From: DASWVC01 sp036401335 | GTDB lineage: Bacteria > Verrucomicrobiota > Verrucomicrobiia > Chthoniobacterales > JAFAMB01 | DNA length: 16,709 nt | Direction: 5' to 3' | Assembly (NCBI GenBank): GCA_036401335.1 | Contig: DASWVC010000155.1 | Span: 1-16,709, forward strand | Part shown: piece after piece, positions 7,495 through 14,039 of the stretch | Position numbering within the stretch: position 1 is the first letter of the stretch | How the letters are laid out: each line of letters opens with the position of its first letter | Notes under the pieces: generated by a model | Seen by the model: the letters and a program-made list of their open reading frames with translations, nothing else | Told to the model about the DNA's origin: nothing | Databases searched by the model: none | Position numbers and translations under genes: made by a program

Positions 7495-8445
7495 ATGTGC
7501 AAACGTTTTGCGCCGTTCCTGGCCGTCTCTCTTCTCGTTTTTCTGGTTCTGGCACACCCTGTCGCGGCCCAGGTCGCTGCGGCGTACGTGCTGGCCGATC
7601 ATACCACGGGCTACGTGCTGGAACAATTTAAGGGTGAGCAGAAACGGCCGGTCGCGAGCCTGACTAAAGTTGCGACCGCCAAGGTGGTCCTTGACTGGGC
7701 GCAACGCACCGGCACCGACTTGTCCCAGCAAATCCTTGTGCCGGAGCAGGCCATGCTGCCCGGGGCGCCGAGCCCGGTTGGGCTGCAGCCCAACGACCTT
7801 ATCAGCTACCGGGATCTGATCTATGCGGCGCTGCTGCAATCGGACAACGTGGCGGCTTCCGCGTTGGCTTTCTACGTCGGGTCGGCGCTCCGGGCCCAAG
7901 GCGGTCCGGAACTGCGGGATCTGGGCGCTACCGAAGCCTTTGTCAGTCAGATGAATGCCCTTGCCCGGCAACTCGGCATGGAACGGACGTTGTTTGTGAA
8001 CCCACATGGGCTCGAACCGCCCAGGGGCTTACAGCCGTATGCCAGTGCGCTCGACCTCAAAAAACTGACCGCTTACGCCATGCGGGACGCGGCATTCCGG
8101 TTTTACGTTTCGCAACGCGAACGGAAAATTTCCTTCAATCGCACCGGCCAAACGATGCTGTACCTTCTTCGGAACAGCAACGAACTGCTTGGCATCAACG
8201 GCGTCGATGGAGTCAAGACCGGCACGACGGCAAAGGCCGGCAGTTGCATCATCCTGTCTTCTCAGCATGAGGCGGAGGTCAAGCAACAAGGCAGCACCAC
8301 CCTGGTTACCCCGCGCCGGGTGGATGTGATTGTTCTGGGGGCAGTCGACCGATTTGGGGTGGCGAATCAATTGTTGACCCGGGCTTGGTCTTTGTACGAC
8401 CAATGGGCAGCAACCGGGCGTCCGGCACAGGCGGTGGCCCGTTGA
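7495..8445 (+). CDS. D-alanyl-D-alanine carboxypeptidase, PBP5-type (peptidase S11)
   Basis: This 316-residue exported enzyme would remove the terminal D-alanine of peptidoglycan stem peptides in the periplasm. All three catalytic motifs are present: SLTK (S51 nucleophile, K54), SDN (112-114, the SxN motif) and KTG (241-243). Residues 1-25 form a signal peptide (CKRFAPFLAVSLLVFLVLAHPVAAQ). It is shorter than E. coli PBP5 (about 400 residues) and lacks the C-terminal beta domain and amphipathic membrane anchor, so it is probably soluble or loosely attached. A segment after KTG (EAEVKQQGSTTLVTPRR) is longer than usual. I chose ATG 7495; GTG 7480 would add five residues. The phosphofructokinase gene starts 15 bases after its stop, so the two are probably co-transcribed. 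Confidence 0.88.
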   Translation: MCKRFAPFLAVSLLVFLVLAHPVAAQVAAAYVLADHTTGYVLEQFKGEQKRPVASLTKVATAKVVLDWAQRTGTDLSQQILVPEQAMLPGAPSPVGLQPNDLISYRDLIYAALLQSDNVAASALAFYVGSALRAQGGPELRDLGATEAFVSQMNALARQLGMERTLFVNPHGLEPPRGLQPYASALDLKKLTAYAMRDAAFRFYVSQRERKISFNRTGQTMLYLLRNSNELLGINGVDGVKTGTTAKAGSCIILSSQHEAEVKQQGSTTLVTPRRVDVIVLGAVDRFGVANQLLTRAWSLYDQWAATGRPAQAVAR

Positions 8446-8460
8446 AGCGAACAGGGTTTT

Positions 8461-9540
8461 ATGTTTAGAAAACGGATTGGCGTCCTGACGAGTGGGGGCG
8501 ACTGCCCCGGTTTAAACGCGGTGCTACGCGGGGTGACCAAAGCGGCCGAGAAACTGGATTATGAAGTCATCGGCTTCAAAGACGGTTTTGAGGGTTTGTT
8601 GCCGCCGGCCCAGCACATGGTCCTCAACCGTGGCACGACGGCCGGCATCATGCAGCAGGGAGGCACCATCCTGGGCACGACCAACAAAGGGCATTTTATC
8701 GCAAAAACAGGGGCCGGGCAGAAGACGCACGTCCCGGAAGAGATTGTCGCCAAGGCCCGGCGAACCCTGGAAGAACTCCGCATCGAAGGGCTGATCGTCG
8801 TCGGCGGCGATGGATCGCTCACCACCGCCCTGCAGCTTCACCATGCCGGATTTCCCATCATCGGCGTGCCAAAAACCATTGACAATGACCTTGAAGCGAC
8901 GGCGATGACGTTCGGCTTTTATTCAGCGGTCTCGTGTGTCACGGACGCGCTTGACCGGCTCCACACCACGGCGGCCAGCCATAAACGCGTGATGGTGCTT
9001 GAAGTCATGGGGCGCCACGCGGGGTGGATCGCCCTGTACGGAGGCGTTGGCGGCGGAGCCGACATCATCCTGCTCCCGGAAATCCCTTTTTCGTGGGACA
9101 AAGTGGCCAAGGCGGTGCGTGACCGGGACGAAGAAGGCTACCAAAGCACCATGATCGTTGTGGCAGAAGGGGCGCGTGCGAGGGACGGAGGCCAGAAATA
9201 CCGGGAAAATCACCGCGGAGAACACCGGTTGGGGGGCATTGCCGAAATGGTGGCGGAAGAGGTGACCGACCGCACCGGGAAAGAAACGCGGTACGTGGTG
9301 CTGGGACACTTGCAGCGGGGCGGGGCACCAACGTCCCTGGACCGCATTCTCGGGACCCGTTTCGGGGTTTGGGCGGTTCACATGGTCGAACAGCAGCGGT
9401 TTGGTCGTATGGTCAGCTACCAGAATTACGAAATTCTCGACGTGCCCATTGCCGACGCCGTCCACCGGCTGCGGCTGGTCGATCCGGCCACGCAATTGAT
9501 TGCAACGGCGCGCGCAGTTGATATAAGTTTCGGGGACTAA
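8461..9540 (+). CDS. pfkA: 6-phosphofructokinase, clade III-like
   Basis: The enzyme phosphorylates fructose 6-phosphate to the 1,6-bisphosphate in glycolysis. Its 359 residues include LTSGGDCPGLNAVLRG (9-24, phosphate loop), GGDGS (115-119), PKTIDND (137-143, with D141 as catalytic base), LEVMGRHAGWIA near 181 and the late RGGAPTSLDR segment. The two donor-selecting positions are mixed. G118, equivalent to E. coli Gly104, favours ATP. K138, equivalent to E. coli Gly124, is usual in pyrophosphate enzymes. That G/K pair is known in clade III PFKs such as actinobacterial ATP-dependent enzymes, so ATP use is likelier. Length fits that clade better than the 320-residue E. coli type. ATG 8461 follows the peptidase stop by 15 bases. 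A possible promoter for the next operon lies inside its last codons. Confidence 0.93.
   Translation: MFRKRIGVLTSGGDCPGLNAVLRGVTKAAEKLDYEVIGFKDGFEGLLPPAQHMVLNRGTTAGIMQQGGTILGTTNKGHFIAKTGAGQKTHVPEEIVAKARRTLEELRIEGLIVVGGDGSLTTALQLHHAGFPIIGVPKTIDNDLEATAMTFGFYSAVSCVTDALDRLHTTAASHKRVMVLEVMGRHAGWIALYGGVGGGADIILLPEIPFSWDKVAKAVRDRDEEGYQSTMIVVAEGARARDGGQKYRENHRGEHRLGGIAEMVAEEVTDRTGKETRYVVLGHLQRGGAPTSLDRILGTRFGVWAVHMVEQQRFGRMVSYQNYEILDVPIADAVHRLRLVDPATQLIATARAVDISFGD
9500..9527 (+). promoter_or_regulatory. Possible promoter for the Lrp-aminotransferase operon
   Basis: TTGCAA (9500-9505; 4/6 to consensus) and TATAAG (9522-9527; 5/6) are separated by 16 bases inside the end of the phosphofructokinase gene. 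A start near 9534 would give a leader of about 188 bases before the Lrp ATG at 9722, with the alanine-rich mini-ORF at its 5' end. This is from pattern only. Confidence 0.35.
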
Positions 9541-9544
9541 GGTC

Positions 9545-9664
9545 ATGGCGCCGATGCTTCCAGCCCCGTGGTTTTTGAACTGGCCAGCGGCTTCCGCCGC
9601 CGGTGCGGCTGTTGCTGTGTCGGCCGCTGCTCAGGGGGCGGCTTTGTTGGCCGCCGCCCGCTAA
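9545..9664 (+). CDS. Alanine-rich 39-residue mini-ORF in the leader of the Lrp gene
   Basis: ATG 9545 to TAA 9662-9664 encodes 39 residues, 17 of them alanine: MAPMLPAPWFLNWPAASAAG, then an A-, V- and L-rich tail ending LLAAAR. It starts 4 bases after the phosphofructokinase stop and about 11 after the predicted transcription start. It could be a leader peptide that senses alanine or alanyl-tRNA supply, a tiny membrane peptide, or simply GC-rich chance. GC-rich DNA is expected to give alanine-rich frames, so confidence is low. An AAGG lies very close to the ATG; a GGGG lies about ten bases upstream. Confidence 0.3.
   Translation: MAPMLPAPWFLNWPAASAAGAAVAVSAAAQGAALLAAAR
9636..9659 (+). promoter_or_regulatory. 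GC hairpin at the end of the mini-ORF
   Basis: GGGCGGC (9636-9642) pairs with GCCGCCC (9653-9659), or GGCGGC (9637-9642) with GCCGCC (9650-9655). No T-run follows, so it is not a simple terminator. It overlaps the last alanine codons of the mini-ORF, where a stalled ribosome would affect its folding. Function is a guess. Confidence 0.25.
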
Positions 9665-9721
9665 GGGCAATCGCACGCCGCGATTCCCTGCTTTCTCCGC
9701 TCCTTTACCCGCCTTTACCCT

Positions 9722-10201
9722 ATGGATCCCCTGCTTGAACTCCTCCAGCAAAACGCCAAACTCAGCCACGAAGACCTGGGACTTCTGCTCAATGCCTCCA
9801 CGGCAGAGGTAGCGGCGCGCATCCAACGCTACGAAGCGGAAGGGTTGATTCTCGCCTACCAAGCCGTCGTGGATCCGGAGAAGGTTGACGCAGACGCCGT
9901 CACTGCTTTCATCGAGGTGAGCATCACCCCGGAACGGGGCGGAGGGTTCGACCGATTGGCAGCCCGGATCGCGCGTTTCGACGAAGTGAAAAGCTGCTGG
10001 CTGATGAGCGGCGGGTATGACTTGGCCATCACGGTGGAAGGACGCAACCTGCGGGAAATCGCCCGCTTCGTTTCGGAGTGCCTGAGCACGGTGGAAGGGG
10101 TGATATCGACCGCGACCCGGTTCCGGTTAAAGACCTACAAACAAAACGGCGTTCTCCTAAGCGAGAGAGAAAACGGCGAGCGTCTAGCGGTCACGCCCTG
10201 A
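9722..10201 (+). CDS. Lrp/AsnC family transcription regulator, YugG-like
   Basis: The protein has 159 residues. Residues 1-50 form the winged helix-turn-helix (DPLLELLQQNAKLSHEDLGL, then IQRYEAEGLILAYQAVV). Residues about 62-140 form the RAM/AsnC ligand-binding domain (VTAFIEVSITPERGGGFD, VKSCWLMSGGYDLAITVEG, VEGVISTATRFRLKTYKQNG). As remembered, it resembles Bacillus YugG in sequence and in being next to a PatA-type aminotransferase. Such regulators bind DNA as dimers or octamers and usually respond to amino acids. ATG 9722 has no Shine-Dalgarno sequence; it is preceded by a pyrimidine-rich tract with CCTTTACCC twice (9702-9710 and 9712-9720). Its TGA overlaps the ATG of the aminotransferase by one base, which makes translational coupling likely. 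Confidence 0.88.
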   Translation: MDPLLELLQQNAKLSHEDLGLLLNASTAEVAARIQRYEAEGLILAYQAVVDPEKVDADAVTAFIEVSITPERGGGFDRLAARIARFDEVKSCWLMSGGYDLAITVEGRNLREIARFVSECLSTVEGVISTATRFRLKTYKQNGVLLSERENGERLAVTP

Positions 10202-11418
10202 TGAAAACCTCCGTGATTTCCCAGGAAACGATGCATAACACCGATCCTTCCCGTTTTGTGGCGACGCACGTGCGCGACGTCCCGCGGTCCGGCATCCGCG
10301 ATTTTTTTGAGGTGGTACAATCGATGTCCGACGTGATCTCGTTGGGCATCGGCGAACCCGATTACGTCACCCCGTGGCGGATTCGGGAAGCGGCCATTTT
10401 TGCGTTGGAAAAGGGCCGGACCGGCTACACTTCGAACCTCGGGCTGCCGCGCTTACGCCAGGCGATCTGCCGCTACCTTGAGCGGCGGATGGGGCTTCGT
10501 TACCGGCCCGAGTCCGAGGTGCTGGTCTCGGTCGGGGTGTCTGAAGCCCTCGATCTGGGGCTGCGCGCCACGCTGAACGCCGGAGACGAGGTACTTTACC
10601 ACGAGCCAAGCTACGTTTCGTACAGTCCGAGCATCGCCCTTGTCGGAGCGCGACCGGTCCCCGTGCAAACCCTGGCCAGCAATGAATTTCGTCTCTCGGC
10701 AGCGGCGCTGCGGGCCCGGGTGACGCCGAGGTCCAAGGCATTGCTGCTTTCCTTTCCGACGAACCCGACCGGCGGGGTGCTTACGCTCGAGGATCTGGGC
10801 GGCATCGCGGAGGTCTGCCGCGAGCACGACCTGCTGGTGTTCGCGGATGAAATTTACAGTGAACTGGTCTACGACGGCTTATCCCACGTTTCGATTGCTT
10901 CATTGCCAGGGATGAAGGAGCGCACGATCCTCTTGAACGGGTGCTCCAAATCGTATGCCATGACTGGATTCCGCGTGGGCTACGCCTGTGCCCCGACCCC
11001 GATAATTGAAGCGATGATGAAGATACATCAGTACGCCATCATGTGCGCTTCCAACCTGTCGCAGGAGGCTGCGGTCGAGGCTCTGGAAAATTGTGATCGG
11101 GAAGTCGCGACCATGCGGGACGACTACGAACGCCGTCGCAATTACGTGGTCAGCCGGCTCAATGAAATCGGTTTGCGCTGCCACGTGCCGAAAGGAACGT
11201 TCTACGCCTTTCCGGACATTCGTTCGGCCGGGCTTCCCAGCCGTGAATTCTCTTTGCAACTGCTTCGCACCGAGCGGGTGGCCGTAGTCCCGGGAACGGC
11301 CTTCGGCCAGGACGGCGAAGGTTTTGTCCGCTGCTGCTTTGCCACCGGCCTCGATAAACTGAAAGAGGCGCTGGACCGGATCGAACGTTTTGTCAGGTTG
11401 CGTGATGCCCAGCGCTGA
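10201..11418 (+). CDS. Class I/II PLP-dependent aminotransferase, PatA-like
   Basis: The protein has 405 residues from ATG 10201; internal ATG 10231 is an alternative. It is a fold-type I pyridoxal-phosphate enzyme. SLGIGEPDYVTPW (47-59) is the substrate-binding N-terminus, YTSNLGLPRLR (76-86) lies near the active site, SFPTNPTGG (184-192) carries the PLP-contacting asparagine N188, FADEIYSELVYD (214-225) holds D216 and Y219, and SKSYAMTGFRVGY (249-261) has the Schiff-base lysine K250. The sequence recalls Bacillus PatA, assigned to N-acetyl-diaminopimelate aminotransfer, but the substrate here cannot be deduced; aspartate, aromatic or alanine-type activity remains open. It overlaps the Lrp gene by one base and the nucleotidyltransferase start follows 25 bases after its stop. 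Confidence 0.9.
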   Translation: MKTSVISQETMHNTDPSRFVATHVRDVPRSGIRDFFEVVQSMSDVISLGIGEPDYVTPWRIREAAIFALEKGRTGYTSNLGLPRLRQAICRYLERRMGLRYRPESEVLVSVGVSEALDLGLRATLNAGDEVLYHEPSYVSYSPSIALVGARPVPVQTLASNEFRLSAAALRARVTPRSKALLLSFPTNPTGGVLTLEDLGGIAEVCREHDLLVFADEIYSELVYDGLSHVSIASLPGMKERTILLNGCSKSYAMTGFRVGYACAPTPIIEAMMKIHQYAIMCASNLSQEAAVEALENCDREVATMRDDYERRRNYVVSRLNEIGLRCHVPKGTFYAFPDIRSAGLPSREFSLQLLRTERVAVVPGTAFGQDGEGFVRCCFATGLDKLKEALDRIERFVRLRDAQR

Positions 11419-11443
11419 TCACGGACAACGGTGCGGCGATGGG

Positions 11444-12214
11444 ATGGAAGCCACCCGGGAAAACGTGGTGACTTTCACCGGCCCCGTCTCTCAAGCCGTG
11501 ATCCTGGCTGCCGGCCGGGGCACACGAATGAGAGAACTGACCGCCTCGCTGCCCAAGCCAATGGTCCAGGTTGGGGGCCGGCCCATTCTCGAACACATCG
11601 TCCGTGGCCTGGCGCAAGCCGGGATGACGCGCATTCTGATTGTCGTCGGCTACCGGCAGGAGGTGATTCGAGAACATTTCGGAGACGGTTCCGCCTGGGG
11701 AATGCAGATCGCGTACGCGGAGCAATCCACCCAGGACGGCACCGGGCGCGTGGTCGCCCTGGCGAAGCCTTTTGTGGACAGCAAGCCTTTCCTGCTCAGC
11801 TACGGCGACATCCTGGTCAGGGCGTCCCTGTATGCCCGGCTGGCCGACCTGGGCACCGCCGAGATGCTTGTTTCCGTCCGCCGGGCCGAGGACGTCACCA
11901 AAGGGGGAGCGGTTTTCCTGAACGATGCCTTTGAGGTAACCGACATTCTGGAAAAACCGGGCGCCGGGTCTGTCGCTACCCCTTGGTTCAACGCCGGCGT
12001 TTACACCTTTCGTCCCGGCATCTTCGAATGGGTAGCTCGCCTCGAGAAAAGCCCACGCGGCGAGTATGAGTTGACGGACGCCGTCCGAGCGGTTGCCCAG
12101 GGCGGCGGAACGGTCCGGGCCGTGGAGGTCGCCGGGGACTGGGCCGACGTCCGCGATCCGGAAGTCCTCGCCGACCTGAACCGGGACGGCTGCACCTGGT
12201 TCAGCGAAGGTTGA
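11444..12214 (+). CDS. Sugar-phosphate nucleotidyltransferase (RmlA/GlmU-N type)
   Basis: The protein has 256 residues from ATG 11444. ATG 11405, which would overlap the aminotransferase, is an alternative that adds 13 residues. The NTP-transferase fold is shown by AVILAAGRGTRMRELTASLPKP (the GxGTR nucleotide loop and the KP motif), GGRPILEHIV, SYGDILV (the metal-binding aspartate) and EKPGAGSVATPWFNAGVYTF. The enzyme should join an NTP and a sugar 1-phosphate to give an NDP-sugar for envelope polysaccharide, nucleotide-sugar supply or recycling. Sugar and base are not predictable. It lacks the left-handed beta-helix acyltransferase domain of GlmU. It sits between the aminotransferase and CPBP genes with gaps of 25 and 16 bases, so operon membership is likely, although the functions differ. 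Confidence 0.88.
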   Translation: MEATRENVVTFTGPVSQAVILAAGRGTRMRELTASLPKPMVQVGGRPILEHIVRGLAQAGMTRILIVVGYRQEVIREHFGDGSAWGMQIAYAEQSTQDGTGRVVALAKPFVDSKPFLLSYGDILVRASLYARLADLGTAEMLVSVRRAEDVTKGGAVFLNDAFEVTDILEKPGAGSVATPWFNAGVYTFRPGIFEWVARLEKSPRGEYELTDAVRAVAQGGGTVRAVEVAGDWADVRDPEVLADLNRDGCTWFSEG

Positions 12215-12230
12215 AAGTACTCCGTTGTCC

Positions 12231-12914
12231 ATGGCCATTCCTGAGCCGGCGGCACGTTTGCCGGACGGCGATTTTCTGACACGCGCGTTCGTGGTTCCGT
12301 TCGCCGTGTTTCTGGGCTTTCTCGCCGTCAGCCAACTCTGGGAAGGCGTGTGGGCGGATGCCCGTTTTGCCGTCTACCCGGCCCAGACCGTGGCGTGCGG
12401 CGGGATGCTCTGGCATTACCGCAAAGCTTACACTCCTTGGACTACGCAGGGATTCGCCGCCGCGGTCGGCACCGGTTTGATTGTCCTGGGCGTCTGGGTT
12501 GCACCCCAGTTCCTCTTCCCGAATCGAACCGATGGCTTCGACCCCACCCGTCTCTCGGCAACCCCGGTGCTGCAAGGTCTCACGGTGGCTTTTCGTTTTC
12601 TCCGGCTGACAGTTGTCGTGCCGCTGTTAGAGGAAGGGTTTTGGCGCGGGTTTTTGTTGCGGCGCTTGATCCGAACGGATTTTTGGACCGTGCCGTTCGG
12701 CAGTTTCACCTGGTCGAGTTGCGGCATCACGGCCGTGCTTTTTGCCGCCGAACACCAACCGGCGGACTGGCCGGCCGGGTTATTGGCCGGGCTGGCTTAC
12801 AACGGGGTGGCCTACCGCACTCGCACCCTGAGCGCTTGCGTAGCGGCCCATGCGGTGACAAACCTCGGCCTCGGACTGTACGTCTGCGCCACCCGTCAAT
12901 GGGGATTCTGGTAA
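12231..12914 (+). CDS. CPBP intramembrane protease, exosortase-associated CAAX-related type
   Basis: The protein has 227 residues from ATG 12231; TTG 12225 is an alternative. It has several membrane segments (about 18-36, 50-62, 74-92, 117-133, 160-175, 181-196, 203-220). The CPBP/ABI catalytic motifs are complete: EEGFWR (134-139), FAAEH (171-175) and HAVTN (207-211). The C-terminal NLGLGLYVCATRQWGFW resembles the CAAX prenyl protease-related family (TIGR03008, from memory) that travels with exosortases and PEP-CTERM sorting. It is therefore likely an integral inner-membrane glutamic protease, perhaps maturing an exosortase system. No exosortase or PEP-CTERM target is in the window, so that role is inference. 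It ends the plus-strand run, followed by repeats. Confidence 0.82.
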   Translation: MAIPEPAARLPDGDFLTRAFVVPFAVFLGFLAVSQLWEGVWADARFAVYPAQTVACGGMLWHYRKAYTPWTTQGFAAAVGTGLIVLGVWVAPQFLFPNRTDGFDPTRLSATPVLQGLTVAFRFLRLTVVVPLLEEGFWRGFLLRRLIRTDFWTVPFGSFTWSSCGITAVLFAAEHQPADWPAGLLAGLAYNGVAYRTRTLSACVAAHAVTNLGLGLYVCATRQWGFW

Positions 12915-12956
12915 GCTCGACCCCGGGGCGCCTCGACGGGGGCCAACGGTTGGCAG

Positions 12957-12978
12957 GGTCGCGAGTCCCTTCGCGACC
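12957..12978 (+). repeat. REP-like hairpin B, compensated stem
   Basis: GGTCGCGA (12957-12964) pairs perfectly with TCGCGACC (12971-12978) around loop GTCCCT. Relative to hairpins A1 and A2 (GGCGGCGA/TCGCCGCC) two stem positions differ and both partner bases changed too, while the loop and the closing GCGA/TCGC remain. The upstream GGCAG is shared with A1. This covariation argues for a conserved DNA or RNA hairpin. Confidence 0.72.
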
Positions 12979-12982
12979 TCCA

Positions 12983-13034
12983 CAAGCGCCCCCTCGGGGA
13001 AAGTGTCGGCGTGACGGCGTGTCAAGGTATCGGC
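12983..13034. repeat. Octamer tandem repeat, locus B
   Basis: CAAGCGCC leads, after CCCTCGGGG, into four octamers: GTGTCGGC (13003-13010), GTGACGGC (13011-13018), GTGTCAAG (13019-13026) and GTATCGGC (13027-13034). The leader and first octamers match locus A at 2996-3036. The order relative to the REP hairpins differs between loci: hairpin before octamers here, octamers before hairpins at locus A. Confidence 0.65.
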
Positions 13035-13248
13035 GTGGAAACGCAGCCCCCGTCGCACCCGCCTGGTCGGGGTCGTTGCCAGTATCCGCCGGCCTTCCGT
13101 TCCGGTTGGCGGGGAGCACCGACCCCCAACCAGGCGGTCAAGGCGAAGTTGCGGGGTCCAAATGCCCATCGAAGAAGGTTGTTCGACGTCCTTTCCGGGG
13201 CGCAGAGTCGGAACGCACGGCCCGAACCTTGCCCGGCCCGTTGTCCGG

Positions 13249-13827
13249 TTACGGCAACTCCGCCCGGGAAAGCCACGCATCGCCGTCCATCAAGGGTGAA
13301 AACCCCTCGCAGTTCCGTGAGTCCTCGGGCCCGCGCCGGCGCATCTGGTCCAACTCTTCCAGGAACCTCAGGGCGTCCGTCTCATCAGCTGCGGACATCG
13401 CATCGAGGGAAGCGTTCATCAGGCCCAAGGCCAACGCTTCACGCACCAGGGCGTCCTCCGGCCAGTCCCGGTACAACCCGCGCATTTCGTCGAGGCAGAG
13501 GGCAGCGGCTGCCCGCCGGGTCTGCTCCGTCGCGAGCGTGAACGTATGGAGGAGGGCTGCGGCCAGAGCCTCGCGCGCCGCCGCGTCCGCCGGGCAGTCC
13601 CGCTGCAACTCGCGCAGTTTGTCAAGGAGCCGGTCGCCCACGGCGGGGTTGTTATCGATGGTCGCGCGAATGATGCGGTTGAACAATGCCCGAGCCGCCC
13701 GCCCCGTCTGCGGCGGCTTTCCCGACAGCGGGCCGGGGTCGACAGAAACACCATTCGACCAAGCTACCAAAGTTTCCGGGGCCGGAATCCCGGCAGGTTG
13801 TTTGCTTCGTTGATTTTCGAACGTCAT
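13249..13827 (-). CDS. Hypothetical helical-repeat protein (TPR-like)
   Basis: The frame encodes 192 residues from ATG 13827 to TAA at 13249. After a low-complexity N-terminus (about 1-45) come helical repeats with a period near 42 residues: LLDKLRELQRDCPADAAARE, then CLDEMRGLYRDWPEDALVRE, then FLEELDQMRRRGPEDSR. The pattern LxxLRxLxxDxPEDAxVREAL recalls tetratricopeptide-like repeats of bacterial scaffold proteins. No signal peptide, membrane segment or catalytic motif is visible, so it is probably cytoplasmic and protein-binding. A long plus-strand frame over the same bases (12350-13813) is arginine- and proline-rich and starts inside the CPBP gene, so I reject it. The start has no clear ribosome binding site. 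Function unknown. Confidence 0.65.
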   Translation of the reverse strand: MTFENQRSKQPAGIPAPETLVAWSNGVSVDPGPLSGKPPQTGRAARALFNRIIRATIDNNPAVGDRLLDKLRELQRDCPADAAAREALAAALLHTFTLATEQTRRAAAALCLDEMRGLYRDWPEDALVREALALGLMNASLDAMSAADETDALRFLEELDQMRRRGPEDSRNCEGFSPLMDGDAWLSRAELP

Positions 13828-14039
13828 CGGTTAAAACAGGTTTTGCGGCATCCCGACGGATCAGGATGTGATTCATTTCTTGTGACCAAAAGCCGCCTTG
13901 CCGGGCCACGTTGGCGCCCGCTAAAACGCGCCAAGGGTGCCCACCGCGGTCACACGGATCGTACGGCTCGCTTCGCGACGGCATGGGTTGGTCTTTCAAC
14001 GGCGCCAACCTAGGGCGGGGACCTGGCCCAGGACGAACG

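Larger units (their letters stand above)
12915..13248. other. Repeat-bearing intergenic stretch
   Basis: The 334 bases between the convergent CPBP gene (plus) and the helical-repeat hypothetical gene (minus) hold the REP-like hairpin and octamer tandem repeat described separately at 12957-12978 and 12983-13034. From about 13040 to 13248 I see no gene, RNA or clear terminator. Confidence 0.6.

Noticed and set aside
6976..8007. A 343-codon minus-strand frame opposite the DUF309 and peptidase genes
   Set aside because: Both plus-strand genes have strong family motifs; the minus frame has none and crosses their boundary.
10078..10200. Upstream extension of the aminotransferase frame into the Lrp gene
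   Set aside because: The residues are a shifted translation of the Lrp gene; the ATG at 10201 overlaps its stop by one base and fits the family length.
11390..11443. Upstream start for the nucleotidyltransferase
   Set aside because: It would overlap the aminotransferase, and the added residues do not resemble the family; ATG 11444 leaves the nucleotide-binding loop at a normal distance.
13003..13034. Octamer tandem repeat considered as a CRISPR array
   Set aside because: Units are 8 bases with no spacers, and no cas gene is present.
12350..13813. A 487-codon plus-strand frame across the CPBP gene, repeats and hypothetical gene
   Set aside because: It starts inside the CPBP gene in another frame, spans two repeats, is rich in arginine, proline and serine, and shows no domain. 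The CPBP frame and the minus-strand helical-repeat frame are better supported.
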